Origin: Candidatus Rokuibacteriota bacterium
GTDB lineage: Bacteria; Methylomirabilota; Methylomirabilia; Rokubacteriales; CSP1-6
DNA: 35,341 nt
Assembly (NCBI GenBank): GCA_003221695.1
Contig: QHSX01000071.1
Coordinates: 1 to 35,341, forward strand
Direction of reading: 5' to 3'
A program made the translations under genes and the position numbers. The notes under the pieces are model-generated. The model was not told the origin of the DNA, did not search any database, and was given only the letters and a program-made list of their open reading frames with translations. Below, one piece after another: positions 15,734 to 24,486 of this stretch (positions are counted from its first letter, which is position 1; every line of letters starts with the position of its first letter).

Positions 15734-17305
15734 ATGAGGCGTCACGGCTCCTTCCCGGACCTGGCGATCGCGGTCGCCGTCGTCTCTGGCGCCGCCGGGA
15801 TGGTCGGCGTGTATCTCGACACCGCGTGGCACCGCACCGTCGGCCGCGACTCGTTTTTCATCCTGCCACACGTCTTCATCTATTGCGGCGGGCTCGGTGT
15901 CCTGGGCGCTGCCCTCGGGAGCGTCACCCACGCGACGCTCGGTCGCGCCGCAGACTTCGGCGGTCCGATTCTCCGCCTCTGGCGCCTCCAGCTGCCTCTG
16001 GGCTTCGCCGTCACCGCGCTCGGGATCAGTGTGATCACCGCGGCCGCGCCGGTGGACGCGTGGTGGCACGACACCTTCGGCAAGGACGTGCTCATCTGGA
16101 GCCCGCCCCACCTTCAGCTCCATCTGGGGGCCGGCATCGCGGCGATCGGCCTGCTCTTCGCCGTGGCCGCCCAGCGCGGCCGCGGCGCGCTCGCCGGCGC
16201 GTGGCTGTGGCGGGGCGCGATGCTCGCCGTGCTGGTGGATCTCGTCCACCGCGGCCATTTCATTCTCGCTCACTACACGATGCTGGACCATGCGCGCACG
16301 CCCGACCTCTACCCGTTTCTCGTCGCCCTCCTGGTCCCGGTCGTCCTGGTTGCCGCGGCGCGCGCCGTCGGGCCGTGGGCGCCGACGCTCGCGTGTCTCC
16401 TGTTCCTCGGCGTGACGTGGCTCATCGACGTGATGTTGCGAGCGATCGAGTTCGAGCGCTACACGCTGACCCCGATCCTGGCCCTCCCCGCCGCCGTCCT
16501 CTCGCTCGTGTTCTGGGGCGCGGAGCGTTCGCGCGACGGTCGTGGGCGGGCGCGGGCATGGCTCGCCGCCGTGGCCGGGGTGGGGTTCGTGCTCGCCTTC
16601 GTGACGATCGAGACTGCATGGATGCGCTGGGTCGTCGGCCGCCCGTGGCCGACCGAGCGCGTGCTCGCGGCGCTCCCGCGTGTCCTCGTGACCGGCGCGC
16701 TGAGCGCCTGGGTGGGATGGGTCCTCGGCGGCTTCCTCCACGGCGTCGGCTCCCCCGGCGGCGTCGTGACCGAGTTCGGCGGCGGCGGGCGGGCCCGCGC
16801 CGCGGCGACCGCCGCCGTCCTGCTCGCCGTGGTCGGCCTCGCGGCGTCCTACCAGCCTCAACGCTACGGCCCGTCGATGACCGTGGACGAGCTCGGGCTC
16901 GTTCCGCTCTCGACGTTCCCGTATCAGGAGGCGATCTTCTGGAACGCGCTCCTCGCCGAGGGGTGGCCCTCGGCGCCGCGGATCGAGGCGCGGAGCGAGG
17001 GGATCATCGACGGCCTTCCCATGCCCGTCGGTCCGGCGTGGTGTGCGCCGACCGCGGCGGCGCTGACGACGGCGCTCGCCGGTACCCGCTTCGGCATGGA
17101 GGTGAACGGCACGTCGGTGGATCTCGCGCCGTACCCGCTCGTACGCCTGCGCCTCCGCGACGGCGCGCAGTGTGCCTGGCTGGGCGTCGCCTCGGCGTTC
17201 CAACGAGCGAGCCAGAACCGATTCGTCTACTCCATCGAGCGCCGAGCGCCTGGCCGAGAGCTCACGACGCGAGTCGTGCTCCTGGTCACCTTCAAGGACC
17301 CGTGA
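15734..17305 (+). CDS. Histidine-rich multipass membrane protein, paralogue 1, unknown family
   Basis: A 523-residue inner-membrane protein with roughly ten hydrophobic segments up to about 372, then a soluble tail of about 150 residues. I do not recognise the family. Motifs shared with the paralogue at 18969-20474: WHRTVGRDS (32-40), PH (45-46), WWH (110-112), GKD..IWSPPHL (117-127), VH (171-172), HYT (180-182), RTPDLYPFL (188-196), VGRPW (301-305) and, in the tail, GPAWC (433-437), AGTRF (449-453) and VDLAPYP (462-468). Six histidines at membrane-segment positions are invariant between the two, suggesting metal or haem ligation. The start has a -10 box 9 bases upstream. It converges with the Wzi-like gene, 3 bases apart. 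Confidence 0.8.
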   Translation: MRRHGSFPDLAIAVAVVSGAAGMVGVYLDTAWHRTVGRDSFFILPHVFIYCGGLGVLGAALGSVTHATLGRAADFGGPILRLWRLQLPLGFAVTALGISVITAAAPVDAWWHDTFGKDVLIWSPPHLQLHLGAGIAAIGLLFAVAAQRGRGALAGAWLWRGAMLAVLVDLVHRGHFILAHYTMLDHARTPDLYPFLVALLVPVVLVAAARAVGPWAPTLACLLFLGVTWLIDVMLRAIEFERYTLTPILALPAAVLSLVFWGAERSRDGRGRARAWLAAVAGVGFVLAFVTIETAWMRWVVGRPWPTERVLAALPRVLVTGALSAWVGWVLGGFLHGVGSPGGVVTEFGGGGRARAAATAAVLLAVVGLAASYQPQRYGPSMTVDELGLVPLSTFPYQEAIFWNALLAEGWPSAPRIEARSEGIIDGLPMPVGPAWCAPTAAALTTALAGTRFGMEVNGTSVDLAPYPLVRLRLRDGAQCAWLGVASAFQRASQNRFVYSIERRAPGRELTTRVVLLVTFKDP

Positions 17306-17308
17306 GGT

Positions 17309-18952
17309 CTAGCGGAAGGAGCGGGTCAGCTCGAGACGCACGAGGTGATCGAGGCCGTCGTCTCCGGGCCTGAACTGTCGATTCTTGACGTCGCTGATCA
17401 TGTATTGGGCGAAGAGGGAGTAGCGCCCCCAGAAGCGGTACGAGACATCGACGGACCCGCCGAGGCGCTTCTCCTGGGGGCCGGGGAAATTCTTCGCCGT
17501 GCTCCCGATCACGGCCCGGTCGAGGTCGAGCCCCACCATCAGATTCGGCGTGACGCGCGCGGCGAGGCGCCCGAAGTAGTCGGTCCCGTCCGTGCCGATG
17601 AAGTCCGAGATGACATGCCCTCGCGTCCAGTATCCGCTCGCGAACTGGTCGTGGTTGAGGGAGACGGGGGAGGTCCTCGCGTACTCGAACCTGGCGTCCA
17701 ACCAGTCCTGGCCGAAGAGCTCGAGGAAATGCACGCCGCCGACACCGCCCGTGGTCCTGCCCTTGGGGAGAAGATTCGAGGCGAACCAGTGGCCGACGCC
17801 GGTGCTCGGCCCGCACTCTCCACACGTGTCGTCCCAGTAGAACTCCCCGTAGAGCCTGAGATCGCGGCTCGGGAAGCGGTAGCGGTCGACATCGTGGAGG
17901 CGGAGATCGGCGTCGAGCCCGGAGAGACCGTTGGTGCGCTCTTCCGGGTGCGTGCGGACGTCGCCGAACCCCGGGTTGAAGATCGCCTCGGGGTACTTGC
18001 GGAGCGGCAGGTCGGGGCCCAGCCCGTCGAACAGCACCGTGTGGCTTGCGCCGAGCTCCAGGAAGGTGGCTGGCGCGAAGGTCAGCCGCATCCCGGACAG
18101 CTTCGTGTAGGCATGGTCACGCCGCTCTTCGAGCTGGGCCAGGAAGATCAACGCCTTCATCGGCCCCACCCACTTGCCGATCCAGGGGAGCAGGAACGGC
18201 TCGGCGGCGCCGATCTTGATCTGGTCGAGCGGCGCCGCGTTGTTGGTGAGGAGCAGTCCGTTGTGATACCCAGGGCCCCAGGCCAGACTGTCGCGCCCCA
18301 CGAGCAGCTCGACGTTCCCGACGGTGAGCTTTGCGTACCCCGTCGCGAGCCGCGCGGCGTCGTAGTCCTCGTTCTCGAGCAGCTCCGGCTGGAGGTAGAC
18401 GGAGAGGAAGTCCCCGATCTGGGCGCGGCTCTCGAACGTCAGGCCGCCGTTGGCTCCGCGCTTGAGGGTCCGCCCCTGACTCTGGACGAGAGAGAACCGC
18501 CGATTCGCGTAGGCGCCAAACGCCTGCGCGCGATCGATCGGGGAGAATGCGAAGAACCCGGGCGCCGTCGCGCCCCCTGACGTTCCGGCGCCGAGGCTTG
18601 CCAGCTCGACCCTGAACTCCTCCATCAGTCGATCGAGGACGGGCTCGAGGTCGCGCCGCGCGTTGAGGGCGCCCGTGTCGTCGCCGCGGATCTTCTCGAT
18701 GGCGCGGGCGAGGATCCTCGCGACCTCCACACGGCTCAGCGGACGCGTGTTCAGGAGGACTCGGTCGGCGAGCCCGGCGGTGACCAGTCGCTCGAGATCG
18801 TCGTAGACGGCGTCGCGGAACTCCGAGAATCCACCCCAGTTCTTGAGCGGCACGTTGGTGCGATCGGCGGCGGTCGCCGCGGGAATCGACGCGAGGCTCG
18901 CGAGCATGAGGAGAACCACGGTGCGCGCGAGGGCTTGCCCCGGCGGCGACAT
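17309..18952 (-). CDS. Capsule-assembly Wzi-like outer-membrane protein
   Basis: A 547-residue exported protein. Residues 1-28 are a signal peptide (VVLLMLASLASIPAATAA). Residues about 42-90 form a small helical domain (FRDAVYDDLERLVTAGLADR, PLSRVEVARIL) often found before such barrels. The barrel part has the Wzi-type signature VGRDSLAWGPGYHNGLLLTN at about 218-237 and many amphipathic strands, and ends LTRSFR. Wzi proteins help attach surface polysaccharide. The start is ATG 18952, which places the signal peptide at the N-terminus; an upstream in-frame start at 19135 lies inside the divergent gene and is rejected. Only 16 bases separate it from the divergent paralogue-2 start. Confidence 0.78.
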   Translation of the reverse strand: MSPPGQALARTVVLLMLASLASIPAATAADRTNVPLKNWGGFSEFRDAVYDDLERLVTAGLADRVLLNTRPLSRVEVARILARAIEKIRGDDTGALNARRDLEPVLDRLMEEFRVELASLGAGTSGGATAPGFFAFSPIDRAQAFGAYANRRFSLVQSQGRTLKRGANGGLTFESRAQIGDFLSVYLQPELLENEDYDAARLATGYAKLTVGNVELLVGRDSLAWGPGYHNGLLLTNNAAPLDQIKIGAAEPFLLPWIGKWVGPMKALIFLAQLEERRDHAYTKLSGMRLTFAPATFLELGASHTVLFDGLGPDLPLRKYPEAIFNPGFGDVRTHPEERTNGLSGLDADLRLHDVDRYRFPSRDLRLYGEFYWDDTCGECGPSTGVGHWFASNLLPKGRTTGGVGGVHFLELFGQDWLDARFEYARTSPVSLNHDQFASGYWTRGHVISDFIGTDGTDYFGRLAARVTPNLMVGLDLDRAVIGSTAKNFPGPQEKRLGGSVDVSYRFWGRYSLFAQYMISDVKNRQFRPGDDGLDHLVRLELTRSFR

Positions 18953-18968
18953 GCGGGGAGGATAGCAT

Positions 18969-20474
18969 GTGCGCTCCGGCCTCCATCCGGTCACGGTCGC
19001 GCTCGCCCTCGCGCTGGGCGCAGGCTGGCTCGGCTTCCCCGGCCTCCTCTGGGACGTCGCGTGGCACCGCACGATCGGACGCGACAGCCTCCTCTCTCCG
19101 CCGCACGTCCTCATGTACGCGGGCGTCGTGGTCAACGGCCTCGTCAGCGCGTGGGCGCTCGTGTGGGGGCGCCGGCGTTACGGCGCGCCCGGCGGCCTGC
19201 TCCTCGGCGGCGTCGGATTTCTCCTGGCCGTGGCGGGCGCCGCGCTCGACGAGTGGTGGCACGCGAACGTCGGCAAGGACGTGAACCTCTGGAGCCCGCC
19301 CCACCTCGTCGGCCTCGCCGGCGCGGCGCTCATCGCCGTCGGGCTCGTCCTCGCCGTCGCCGCCCACACGCGCTTCGCCGAGACGCCCCGCCGGCGCTTG
19401 CCGCGCGTGATCCTGCTCCTCGGCTTCGCCGACCTCGTCCACAAGGCGATGGTGGCCCTCGACCACTACACCCTCGACGCCTGGGGACGCACTCCCGACT
19501 TCTATCCCTTTCTCCTGGCGCTCTTCCTGCCGGCCATCTTCATGGCGGCGACCCGCGCTCTCGGCCCCGGCGCCGCCGCGGCGACGGCCGCGATCTTTAC
19601 CGCCGAGCACGTCCTGATCCTCCTGGCGCTTCTCGCCTTCGGCATGCGTGTCCCGACCTTCACGCCGATTCCGCTCCTGCCCGCGCTGGCGATCGAGCTC
19701 GCCGTCGCCGCGCTTCCCGTTCCGAGTACCTCTGGGCTGGCGGCGTTGTTCGCCGGCGCTCTCTTCGCCCTCGTCATGTACGCGCAGGAGGCCGCGTGGA
19801 TGGCGTGGGCCGTCGGGCGGCCGTGGGAGCTCGGGCGCGTCGCCCTCGCGTTCCCCGGCGTGCTTCTGACAGCCGTCGGGAGCGCGTGGCTTGGCCGGGT
19901 CGTCGGCACGGTGGTGGCGAGCGCTGCGATGGGGCGTCCGGCGGGCGCTGCGTTCGGGAGCCCGGCGCGCGCCCGGCTGACCCTCGCCCTGGCGGCGGCG
20001 CTCGGCACAGTCGGGATCGCCGCCGCGTACCGCCCCTCGCGCGCGGAGCCCCCCTCGACCGTCGCCGCGCTCGGGCTCGCGCCGGATACGAGCTTCGACC
20101 ACCGCGACGCGGTCTTCTGGGAGGCGCTCCTGCCCGACGGCTGGCGCGCGCCGGGAACGCACCACACGTACCAGGAGGCGATCGTCGACGGACGTGGGAT
20201 CCCGCTCGGGCCCGCCTGGTGCGCGCGCGACGGTGCCGGGCTCGCCCGCGAACTGGCGGGCACGCGGTTCACGCTCAGCATCAACGGGGAGCCGGTGGAT
20301 CTCGCGCGCTACCCCCGAGCGCGCCGGCGCACGCGAGACGGCTCCATCTGCGAGTGGGTCGGCGTCGCGGCGACGACCCCGCGCCCGGGACTCCAGGAGC
20401 TCTCCTACACGCTGGAGCGCGACTCGCTGCCGCCGTCCGCCATCATCGTGCGGCTCAGGGTCAAGGAGCCTTGA
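18969..20474 (+). CDS. Histidine-rich multipass membrane protein, paralogue 2, unknown family
   Basis: A 501-residue relative of the 15734-17305 product with the same plan: about ten membrane segments and a soluble C-terminal tail. Shared motifs: WHRTIGRDS (32-40), PHV (45-47), WWH (96-98), GKDVNLWSPPHL (102-113), VH (157-158), HYTLD (166-170), RTPDFYPFL (174-182), VGRPW (282-286), GPAWC (414-418), AGTRF (430-434). GRDS and GPAWC are unbroken in both. Spacing between the first two blocks is 14 residues shorter than in paralogue 1. The start is GTG 18969 after GGGGAGGA (18955-18962); an ATG at 18967 is in another frame. Its last 14 bases overlap the convergent methyltransferase gene. Confidence 0.8.
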   Translation: MRSGLHPVTVALALALGAGWLGFPGLLWDVAWHRTIGRDSLLSPPHVLMYAGVVVNGLVSAWALVWGRRRYGAPGGLLLGGVGFLLAVAGAALDEWWHANVGKDVNLWSPPHLVGLAGAALIAVGLVLAVAAHTRFAETPRRRLPRVILLLGFADLVHKAMVALDHYTLDAWGRTPDFYPFLLALFLPAIFMAATRALGPGAAAATAAIFTAEHVLILLALLAFGMRVPTFTPIPLLPALAIELAVAALPVPSTSGLAALFAGALFALVMYAQEAAWMAWAVGRPWELGRVALAFPGVLLTAVGSAWLGRVVGTVVASAAMGRPAGAAFGSPARARLTLALAAALGTVGIAAAYRPSRAEPPSTVAALGLAPDTSFDHRDAVFWEALLPDGWRAPGTHHTYQEAIVDGRGIPLGPAWCARDGAGLARELAGTRFTLSINGEPVDLARYPRARRRTRDGSICEWVGVAATTPRPGLQELSYTLERDSLPPSAIIVRLRVKEP

Positions 20475-21075
20475 CGGAGCACACGATGACTTCACGTCCG
20501 CCGGGGGTGCGGTCGAGACGGCTCACCGGAATCCCGCAGCGCCGATAGAGCTCGAGGAGCGTCGCCTCGGTATAGCGGAACGTGTGGACACGGTCGTCGG
20601 TCCCTGTCAGGATCCGCGCGAGCCAGCGGGCGACGGCGGAGCGCGACTGCGACACGTTGCGCACGGGCTCGGCGATGAGGAGGAGACGCCGAGCGGCCGC
20701 CCAGAGACGTGGAAGCAAGATGTCGGCGATGTCGTGGAACTGATATAAGCTTGCCTGCATGATGACCGCGGCGGCTGTGGGCAGCACGCCACCAGCGCGC
20801 ACGTCGAATGCGCGCACGTCGACCCCGCGTCGGCGGGCGAGCCGCAGCATGGCGCACGACTGCTCGAGGCCGAGATACGATCCAGCCAGTCCCCGGCGCG
20901 CGAGATGCTGGTAGAGCGCCAGGTCGCCGCAGCAGAGCTCCAGGACGTCACCGCGGTGCCCGATCCCGTCGGCGACGAGATCGGTGACGAGCGCGTGGCG
21001 CCGCGCGTAGTCCCGCCCGTAGCCGACGCGCATCGCGAGCCGGTAGAGGGCAGGGAACCGGTAGATGGTCAGCAT
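20461..21075 (-). CDS. Class I SAM-dependent methyltransferase
   Basis: A 204-residue methyltransferase. The SAM-binding motif I is VLELCCGDLALYQHL at 44-58, with LGLEQSCAMLRLA (68-80) holding the acidic residue after strand 2 and AAVIMQASLYQFHD near 102-115 as motif IV-like. The substrate is not readable; the neighbouring GtrB-type glycosyltransferase hints at a lipid or sugar. The start ATG at 21075 shares a CATG with a possible ATG of the divergent glycosyltransferase, so the two genes are divergent with overlapping starts. Its 3' end overlaps paralogue 2 by 14 bases. A longer frame from 21156 would lie inside the glycosyltransferase gene. Confidence 0.78.
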   Translation of the reverse strand: MLTIYRFPALYRLAMRVGYGRDYARRHALVTDLVADGIGHRGDVLELCCGDLALYQHLARRGLAGSYLGLEQSCAMLRLARRRGVDVRAFDVRAGGVLPTAAAVIMQASLYQFHDIADILLPRLWAAARRLLLIAEPVRNVSQSRSAVARWLARILTGTDDRVHTFRYTEATLLELYRRCGIPVSRLDRTPGGREVIVCSVKAP

Positions 21076-22033
21076 GACTAGCGACGGTATGGTGTCCGTT
21101 GTCGTCCCGCTCTGCAACGAGGAGGCGAACCTCCCGGCGCTGCGTACCCGGATCACCGCGGCGCTCGGCGATCACGCGTTCGAGTGCATCCTGGTGGACG
21201 ACGGCTCGACCGACGGCACGGCCACCATGATCCGGGACATCGCACGCGAGGATCCGCGCTTCAAGTTCGTGAGCCTCTCGCGCAACTTCGGGCACCAGGC
21301 GGCGATCTTCGCCGGGCTCAGCTTCGCCCGGGGCGTGTGCGTGGCCGTGATGGACGGCGACCTGCAGGACCCGCCCGAGGTCATCCCCGAGATGGTGCGC
21401 GTGTGGCGGAAGGGCGCCGAGGTGGTCTACGGCGTCCGGACCGCGCGGAAGGAAGGGTGGTTCACGCGCGCGACGGCGGCGATCTTCTACCGCCTGCAGG
21501 CGCGCCTCACGAAGACCCGGATGCCGCTCGACACCGGCGACTTCGCCGTGATGGACCGCCGCGTCGTGGATCTGATCGTCTCGATCGGCGAGCGCCACCC
21601 CTACGTGCGTGGGCTCAGGAGCTGGGTCGGCTTTCGCCAGGTCGCGTTTCCCTACGAGCGAGACCGTCGGCGCAAGGGCCACCCCACGTACACGGTCTGG
21701 AAGCTCCTGGATCTGGCCGTCGCGGGGATCGTGCCGTTCTCGGTCGTCCCGCTCCGGTTGGTGGGCCTCGCGGGCGCGGCCATCTCGGCGCTCGCACTCA
21801 CGGTCGGCCTGCTCGTGCTGCTCGGATGGATGTCGTACGTCGCCGGCGTGGTGGCGGCGCTGGCCTTCCTCTTCGGCCTCCAGCTCCTCATCATCGGCCT
21901 GCTCGGTGAGTATGTCGGCCGTGTCCTCGAGGAGGTCCAGAACCGCCCGATCTTCGTCGTGGACGAGGTCGTCGGGCTCGATTCGACCCACGTGCCGCGC
22001 GAGCGAGGGCGGAGCGGGCCGGAGACGAGCTGA
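21065..22033 (+). CDS. GT2 glycosyltransferase, GtrB/DPM1-like, membrane-anchored
   Basis: A 322-residue family-2 glycosyltransferase that would transfer a sugar from a nucleotide-sugar to a polyprenyl phosphate. The catalytic domain shows VVVPLCNEE (12-20), DDGSTDGT (45-52), LSRNFGHQAAIFAGL (71-85) and MDGDLQDPPE (96-105, containing the DXD). Two hydrophobic helices near 225-250 and 260-290 anchor it (LVGLAGAAISALALTVGLLV, and GLQLLIIGLLGEYVGRV), the GtrB/ArnC pattern. Possible ATGs are 21065, 21074 and 21089; the last gives a start directly at the first strand. The lipid-linked sugar could feed the ArnT-like transferase nearby. Confidence 0.85.
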   Translation: MVSMTSDGMVSVVVPLCNEEANLPALRTRITAALGDHAFECILVDDGSTDGTATMIRDIAREDPRFKFVSLSRNFGHQAAIFAGLSFARGVCVAVMDGDLQDPPEVIPEMVRVWRKGAEVVYGVRTARKEGWFTRATAAIFYRLQARLTKTRMPLDTGDFAVMDRRVVDLIVSIGERHPYVRGLRSWVGFRQVAFPYERDRRRKGHPTYTVWKLLDLAVAGIVPFSVVPLRLVGLAGAAISALALTVGLLVLLGWMSYVAGVVAALAFLFGLQLLIIGLLGEYVGRVLEEVQNRPIFVVDEVVGLDSTHVPRERGRSGPETS

Positions 22034-22048
22034 GCCGAGGGCCGGACG

Positions 22049-22756
22049 ATGCCTGCGAAAGGGTTGCTCTTCGTCGTGTCGCGTGACGCCCCCGACCGCT
22101 ACGAATATCTGAAGCGAGTCTTCGCGGGCGACAGCCGAGTGAGGGTCATCCTCGACCGGCGTGCCGTGGAGCGTCGGAAGACACCGTTCCCGCCCGGTGG
22201 CGAGCGTCGCCGCGCCGATCGACGCTCGAAATCCGAGACCGAGGACCGCCTGCGACAGCAGGGCTGGGCCATGGTGCGTGTCGAGCTCCCGCTGGACGCT
22301 CCGGTCCCGGCCAGCGGCGACGCCGTGAGGCCCGTGGAGCCGGAGCCCGTGACCACGGCGGAGCCCGTGAGGTCGGTCCTGGTCGTCGACGACGATCCGA
22401 GGCTGACGCGCCTGCTCGAGGACGTCCTGAGGGGCGACGGATACCGCGTCGCGACCGCGCGGAACGGCGTCGACGCGCTCGCGCTCCTCGTCGACCAGGC
22501 CTTCGATCTCCTCCTGGTCGACATCCGGATGCCCGAGCTCGACGGCCCGTCGCTCTATCGCGAGCTGGCGCGACGCACTCCCGAGCAGGCTCGCCGCGTG
22601 ATGTTCATGACGGGCGGGGCGGTGGACGCGGATACGGCGGAGCTCCTGTCGACGAGCCGGTCTCCGGTCCTGCGCAAGCCGCTCGAGGTCAATGAGCTCC
22701 GCGGGACGGTCAAGCGGTTCCTCCTCGCCGCCGACAGCTTCCGTCGCCGCCGCTAG
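22049..22756 (+). CDS. Receiver-only response regulator with N-terminal extension
   Basis: A 235-residue two-component protein. Residues 109-225 are a receiver: acidic pocket Asp114-Asp116 (VVDDDPRL), phosphoacceptor Asp158 (LLLVDIRMPELDG), switch Thr188 (MTGG) and Lys210 (LRKPLE). No DNA-binding or enzymatic output follows; the protein ends in RRRR. The first about 80 residues (LFVVSRDAPDRYEYLKRVF, then RRAVERRKTPFPPGGERRRA) form a basic region of unknown role. It may act through protein contact, like CheY. No histidine kinase is adjacent. It starts 15 bases after the GT2 stop, so they are probably co-transcribed, and it overlaps the convergent ArnT-like gene by 4 bases. Confidence 0.85.
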   Translation: MPAKGLLFVVSRDAPDRYEYLKRVFAGDSRVRVILDRRAVERRKTPFPPGGERRRADRRSKSETEDRLRQQGWAMVRVELPLDAPVPASGDAVRPVEPEPVTTAEPVRSVLVVDDDPRLTRLLEDVLRGDGYRVATARNGVDALALLVDQAFDLLLVDIRMPELDGPSLYRELARRTPEQARRVMFMTGGAVDADTAELLSTSRSPVLRKPLEVNELRGTVKRFLLAADSFRRRR

Positions 22757-24471
22757 CGGTTCGAGTAGAGCCAGCGCGAGCCGTAGCGCCCGAGGTCGTG
22801 AACCCCGCCCGACGGCAGGGCCGCGACGACGCTCGCGCCGCGCTCGCGTCGCACCACGAGGAACACGCGACGTGAACCCTCCCACAACCGGATGAATTCC
22901 CGGGTGTCGAGGAAGACGCCCTCCGCCTCCGGGAGGTGCGAGGCGAAGGAGAAGTAACCGACGGCCCCGTTCACGAGAAGCACGCGGCGCCCCGTGTAGA
23001 ACGGGATTGCCGGGCTGTATTCGAGTGAACCCTCGACCGCGATCACGTCGGTCGGTCGGAGCTCGGCCGTGATCGCGGTCGAGACCTCCTTCGCCGAGTG
23101 ATGGGGCTGGACCACGTCGAGGAGCTGGAAGACGAGCACCGTGATCACGCCGGCCACGATCACGAGCGAGACGAACGCGCCTCGGCGCCGGTCCCACAGC
23201 CAGCAGACGGCGGCCAGGGCCCAGCCGACGATCAACGTCAGCCCGAGGCCGAGGAGCAGCCGACTGAACGGACGGGGCGACGCGAACGGGAACGGGGCGC
23301 CCTGATCGCGGAGAATCCGGTAGTACACGTTCAGCTCGGCGAGGCCGCTCATCACCTGTGCCGGCGTGAGCCCGACCCCGAGCCAGAGGGCCCAGGCGCC
23401 GACGACGCTGCACCCGAGGAGGCCGATCCCGAGCCAGCTGCTGATGTCCCGGCCGCTCGCCCAGCCAGCGCCCACGAGAATGGCCAGCGCCGGGAACGCC
23501 GGCAACCCGTAGTACTCGTGCTTGAAGCGAGAGAGGGAGAAGAGCCCCACGATCACGAGCGCCCAGGCCGGGATCACCGGTCGCCAGCGCGCGATGGGAG
23601 ACGAACCCGGCGCCGGCCGCGCCGGCAGGAAGATCCCCCAGGGGAACGCCCAGAGAAAGGTCGCGACGAGAAAGCCCAGCGTCGAGATCGGCACGTCGTC
23701 TTCCACGAACCGCCGGGCGTTCAGGAAGCGGAGCAGGTGGTTGTCGAGGACGTAGAACTCGAAGAGCGTCGGCGAGCGCTGCGCCGCGAGCACATGCCAG
23801 GGCGCCGTGATCACGACGAAGACCGTCGCCCCGAGCGCGGGGTTCAGCTCGCGGAGCGACAGGGGGCGCACCCACGCGAGGCCGATCACCACGATCAGGA
23901 GCGGGAACACGAGGCCGAGGAACCCCTTGGCCAGCACGCCCAGCGCCGCACCGACGTAGAGCAAGAGAAACCGGGTCCAGCCCCGATCGGGACGCTCGAC
24001 GTCGCGCAAGAACCCGTACATGGCGAGCGTGAGACAGAAGATGAAGAGCTGATCGGTGGAGGCTTTCCGCACGTACAGGGCGTTTCCCACGAAGGTGGCG
24101 AGCGCGATTCCGGCCAGGAGACCGGCGCGCGCGCCGTAGAGCAGCCGCCCGATCCGCCAGGTGAGGAGCACGGCGCCGAGCGTGGCGAGCGCCGACCAGA
24201 GGCGCACCGCCCACTCCGTCGGGCCCACCAGCCAGAAGGTCACGGCGGTCAGCCAGAAGTAGAGCGGCGGCTTCTCGAGATAGGGCAGACCGTTGATGTG
24301 GGGGATGACCCAGTCGTCGCGTTGGAGCATCTCCTGCGCGATCGACGCATAGAGCCCTTCGTCGGGATCGAGAAGGGGCATCCCGAGCTTGAGGAAGAGG
24401 AAGGGGAGGCTGAGCGCCATGAGCAAGGCCAGGTCGGCGGGCCGCGTGGACCGTAGCATCGGCGCGCTCAC
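22753..24471 (-). CDS. ArnT/PMT-type membrane glycosyltransferase
   Basis: A 572-residue GT-C-fold enzyme with about 12 membrane segments, of the ArnT/GT83 or PMT type, using polyprenyl-phosphate-linked sugar to modify lipid A or another acceptor in the periplasm. The first periplasmic loop has LDPDEGLYASIAQEM at 34-48, with the catalytic-type Asp35, Asp37 and Glu38, followed by PYLEKPPLYFWL, the classic ArnT signature. A soluble C-terminal domain of about 130 residues follows. The start is GTG 24471 or ATG 24459; a TATAGT box at 24486-24481 suits a leaderless GTG start. With the GtrB-like gene it could form a sugar-transfer pair. Confidence 0.85.
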   Translation of the reverse strand: MSAPMLRSTRPADLALLMALSLPFLFLKLGMPLLDPDEGLYASIAQEMLQRDDWVIPHINGLPYLEKPPLYFWLTAVTFWLVGPTEWAVRLWSALATLGAVLLTWRIGRLLYGARAGLLAGIALATFVGNALYVRKASTDQLFIFCLTLAMYGFLRDVERPDRGWTRFLLLYVGAALGVLAKGFLGLVFPLLIVVIGLAWVRPLSLRELNPALGATVFVVITAPWHVLAAQRSPTLFEFYVLDNHLLRFLNARRFVEDDVPISTLGFLVATFLWAFPWGIFLPARPAPGSSPIARWRPVIPAWALVIVGLFSLSRFKHEYYGLPAFPALAILVGAGWASGRDISSWLGIGLLGCSVVGAWALWLGVGLTPAQVMSGLAELNVYYRILRDQGAPFPFASPRPFSRLLLGLGLTLIVGWALAAVCWLWDRRRGAFVSLVIVAGVITVLVFQLLDVVQPHHSAKEVSTAITAELRPTDVIAVEGSLEYSPAIPFYTGRRVLLVNGAVGYFSFASHLPEAEGVFLDTREFIRLWEGSRRVFLVVRRERGASVVAALPSGGVHDLGRYGSRWLYSNR

Positions 24472-24480
24472 GATGGCGGG

Positions 24481-24486
24481 ACTATA
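24481..24486 (-). promoter_or_regulatory. -10 box (TATAGT) of the ArnT-like gene
   Basis: Reading leftward, TATAGT ends 9 bases before the GTG at 24471, so transcription would start close to the start codon. No clear -35 hexamer is seen. Confidence 0.35.

Noticed and set aside
18967-19284. ATG-started frame of 105 codons at the start of paralogue 2
   Set aside because: It is out of frame with the conserved membrane-protein motifs. The GTG at 18969 opens the correct frame and has a well-spaced ribosome binding site.
20948-24214. A 1088-codon open frame on the minus strand
   Set aside because: It runs antisense to the GT2 and receiver genes and out of frame with the ArnT-like gene. Its composition is Arg/Gly/Ala/Asp-rich, as in high-GC shadow frames, and no domain is visible.
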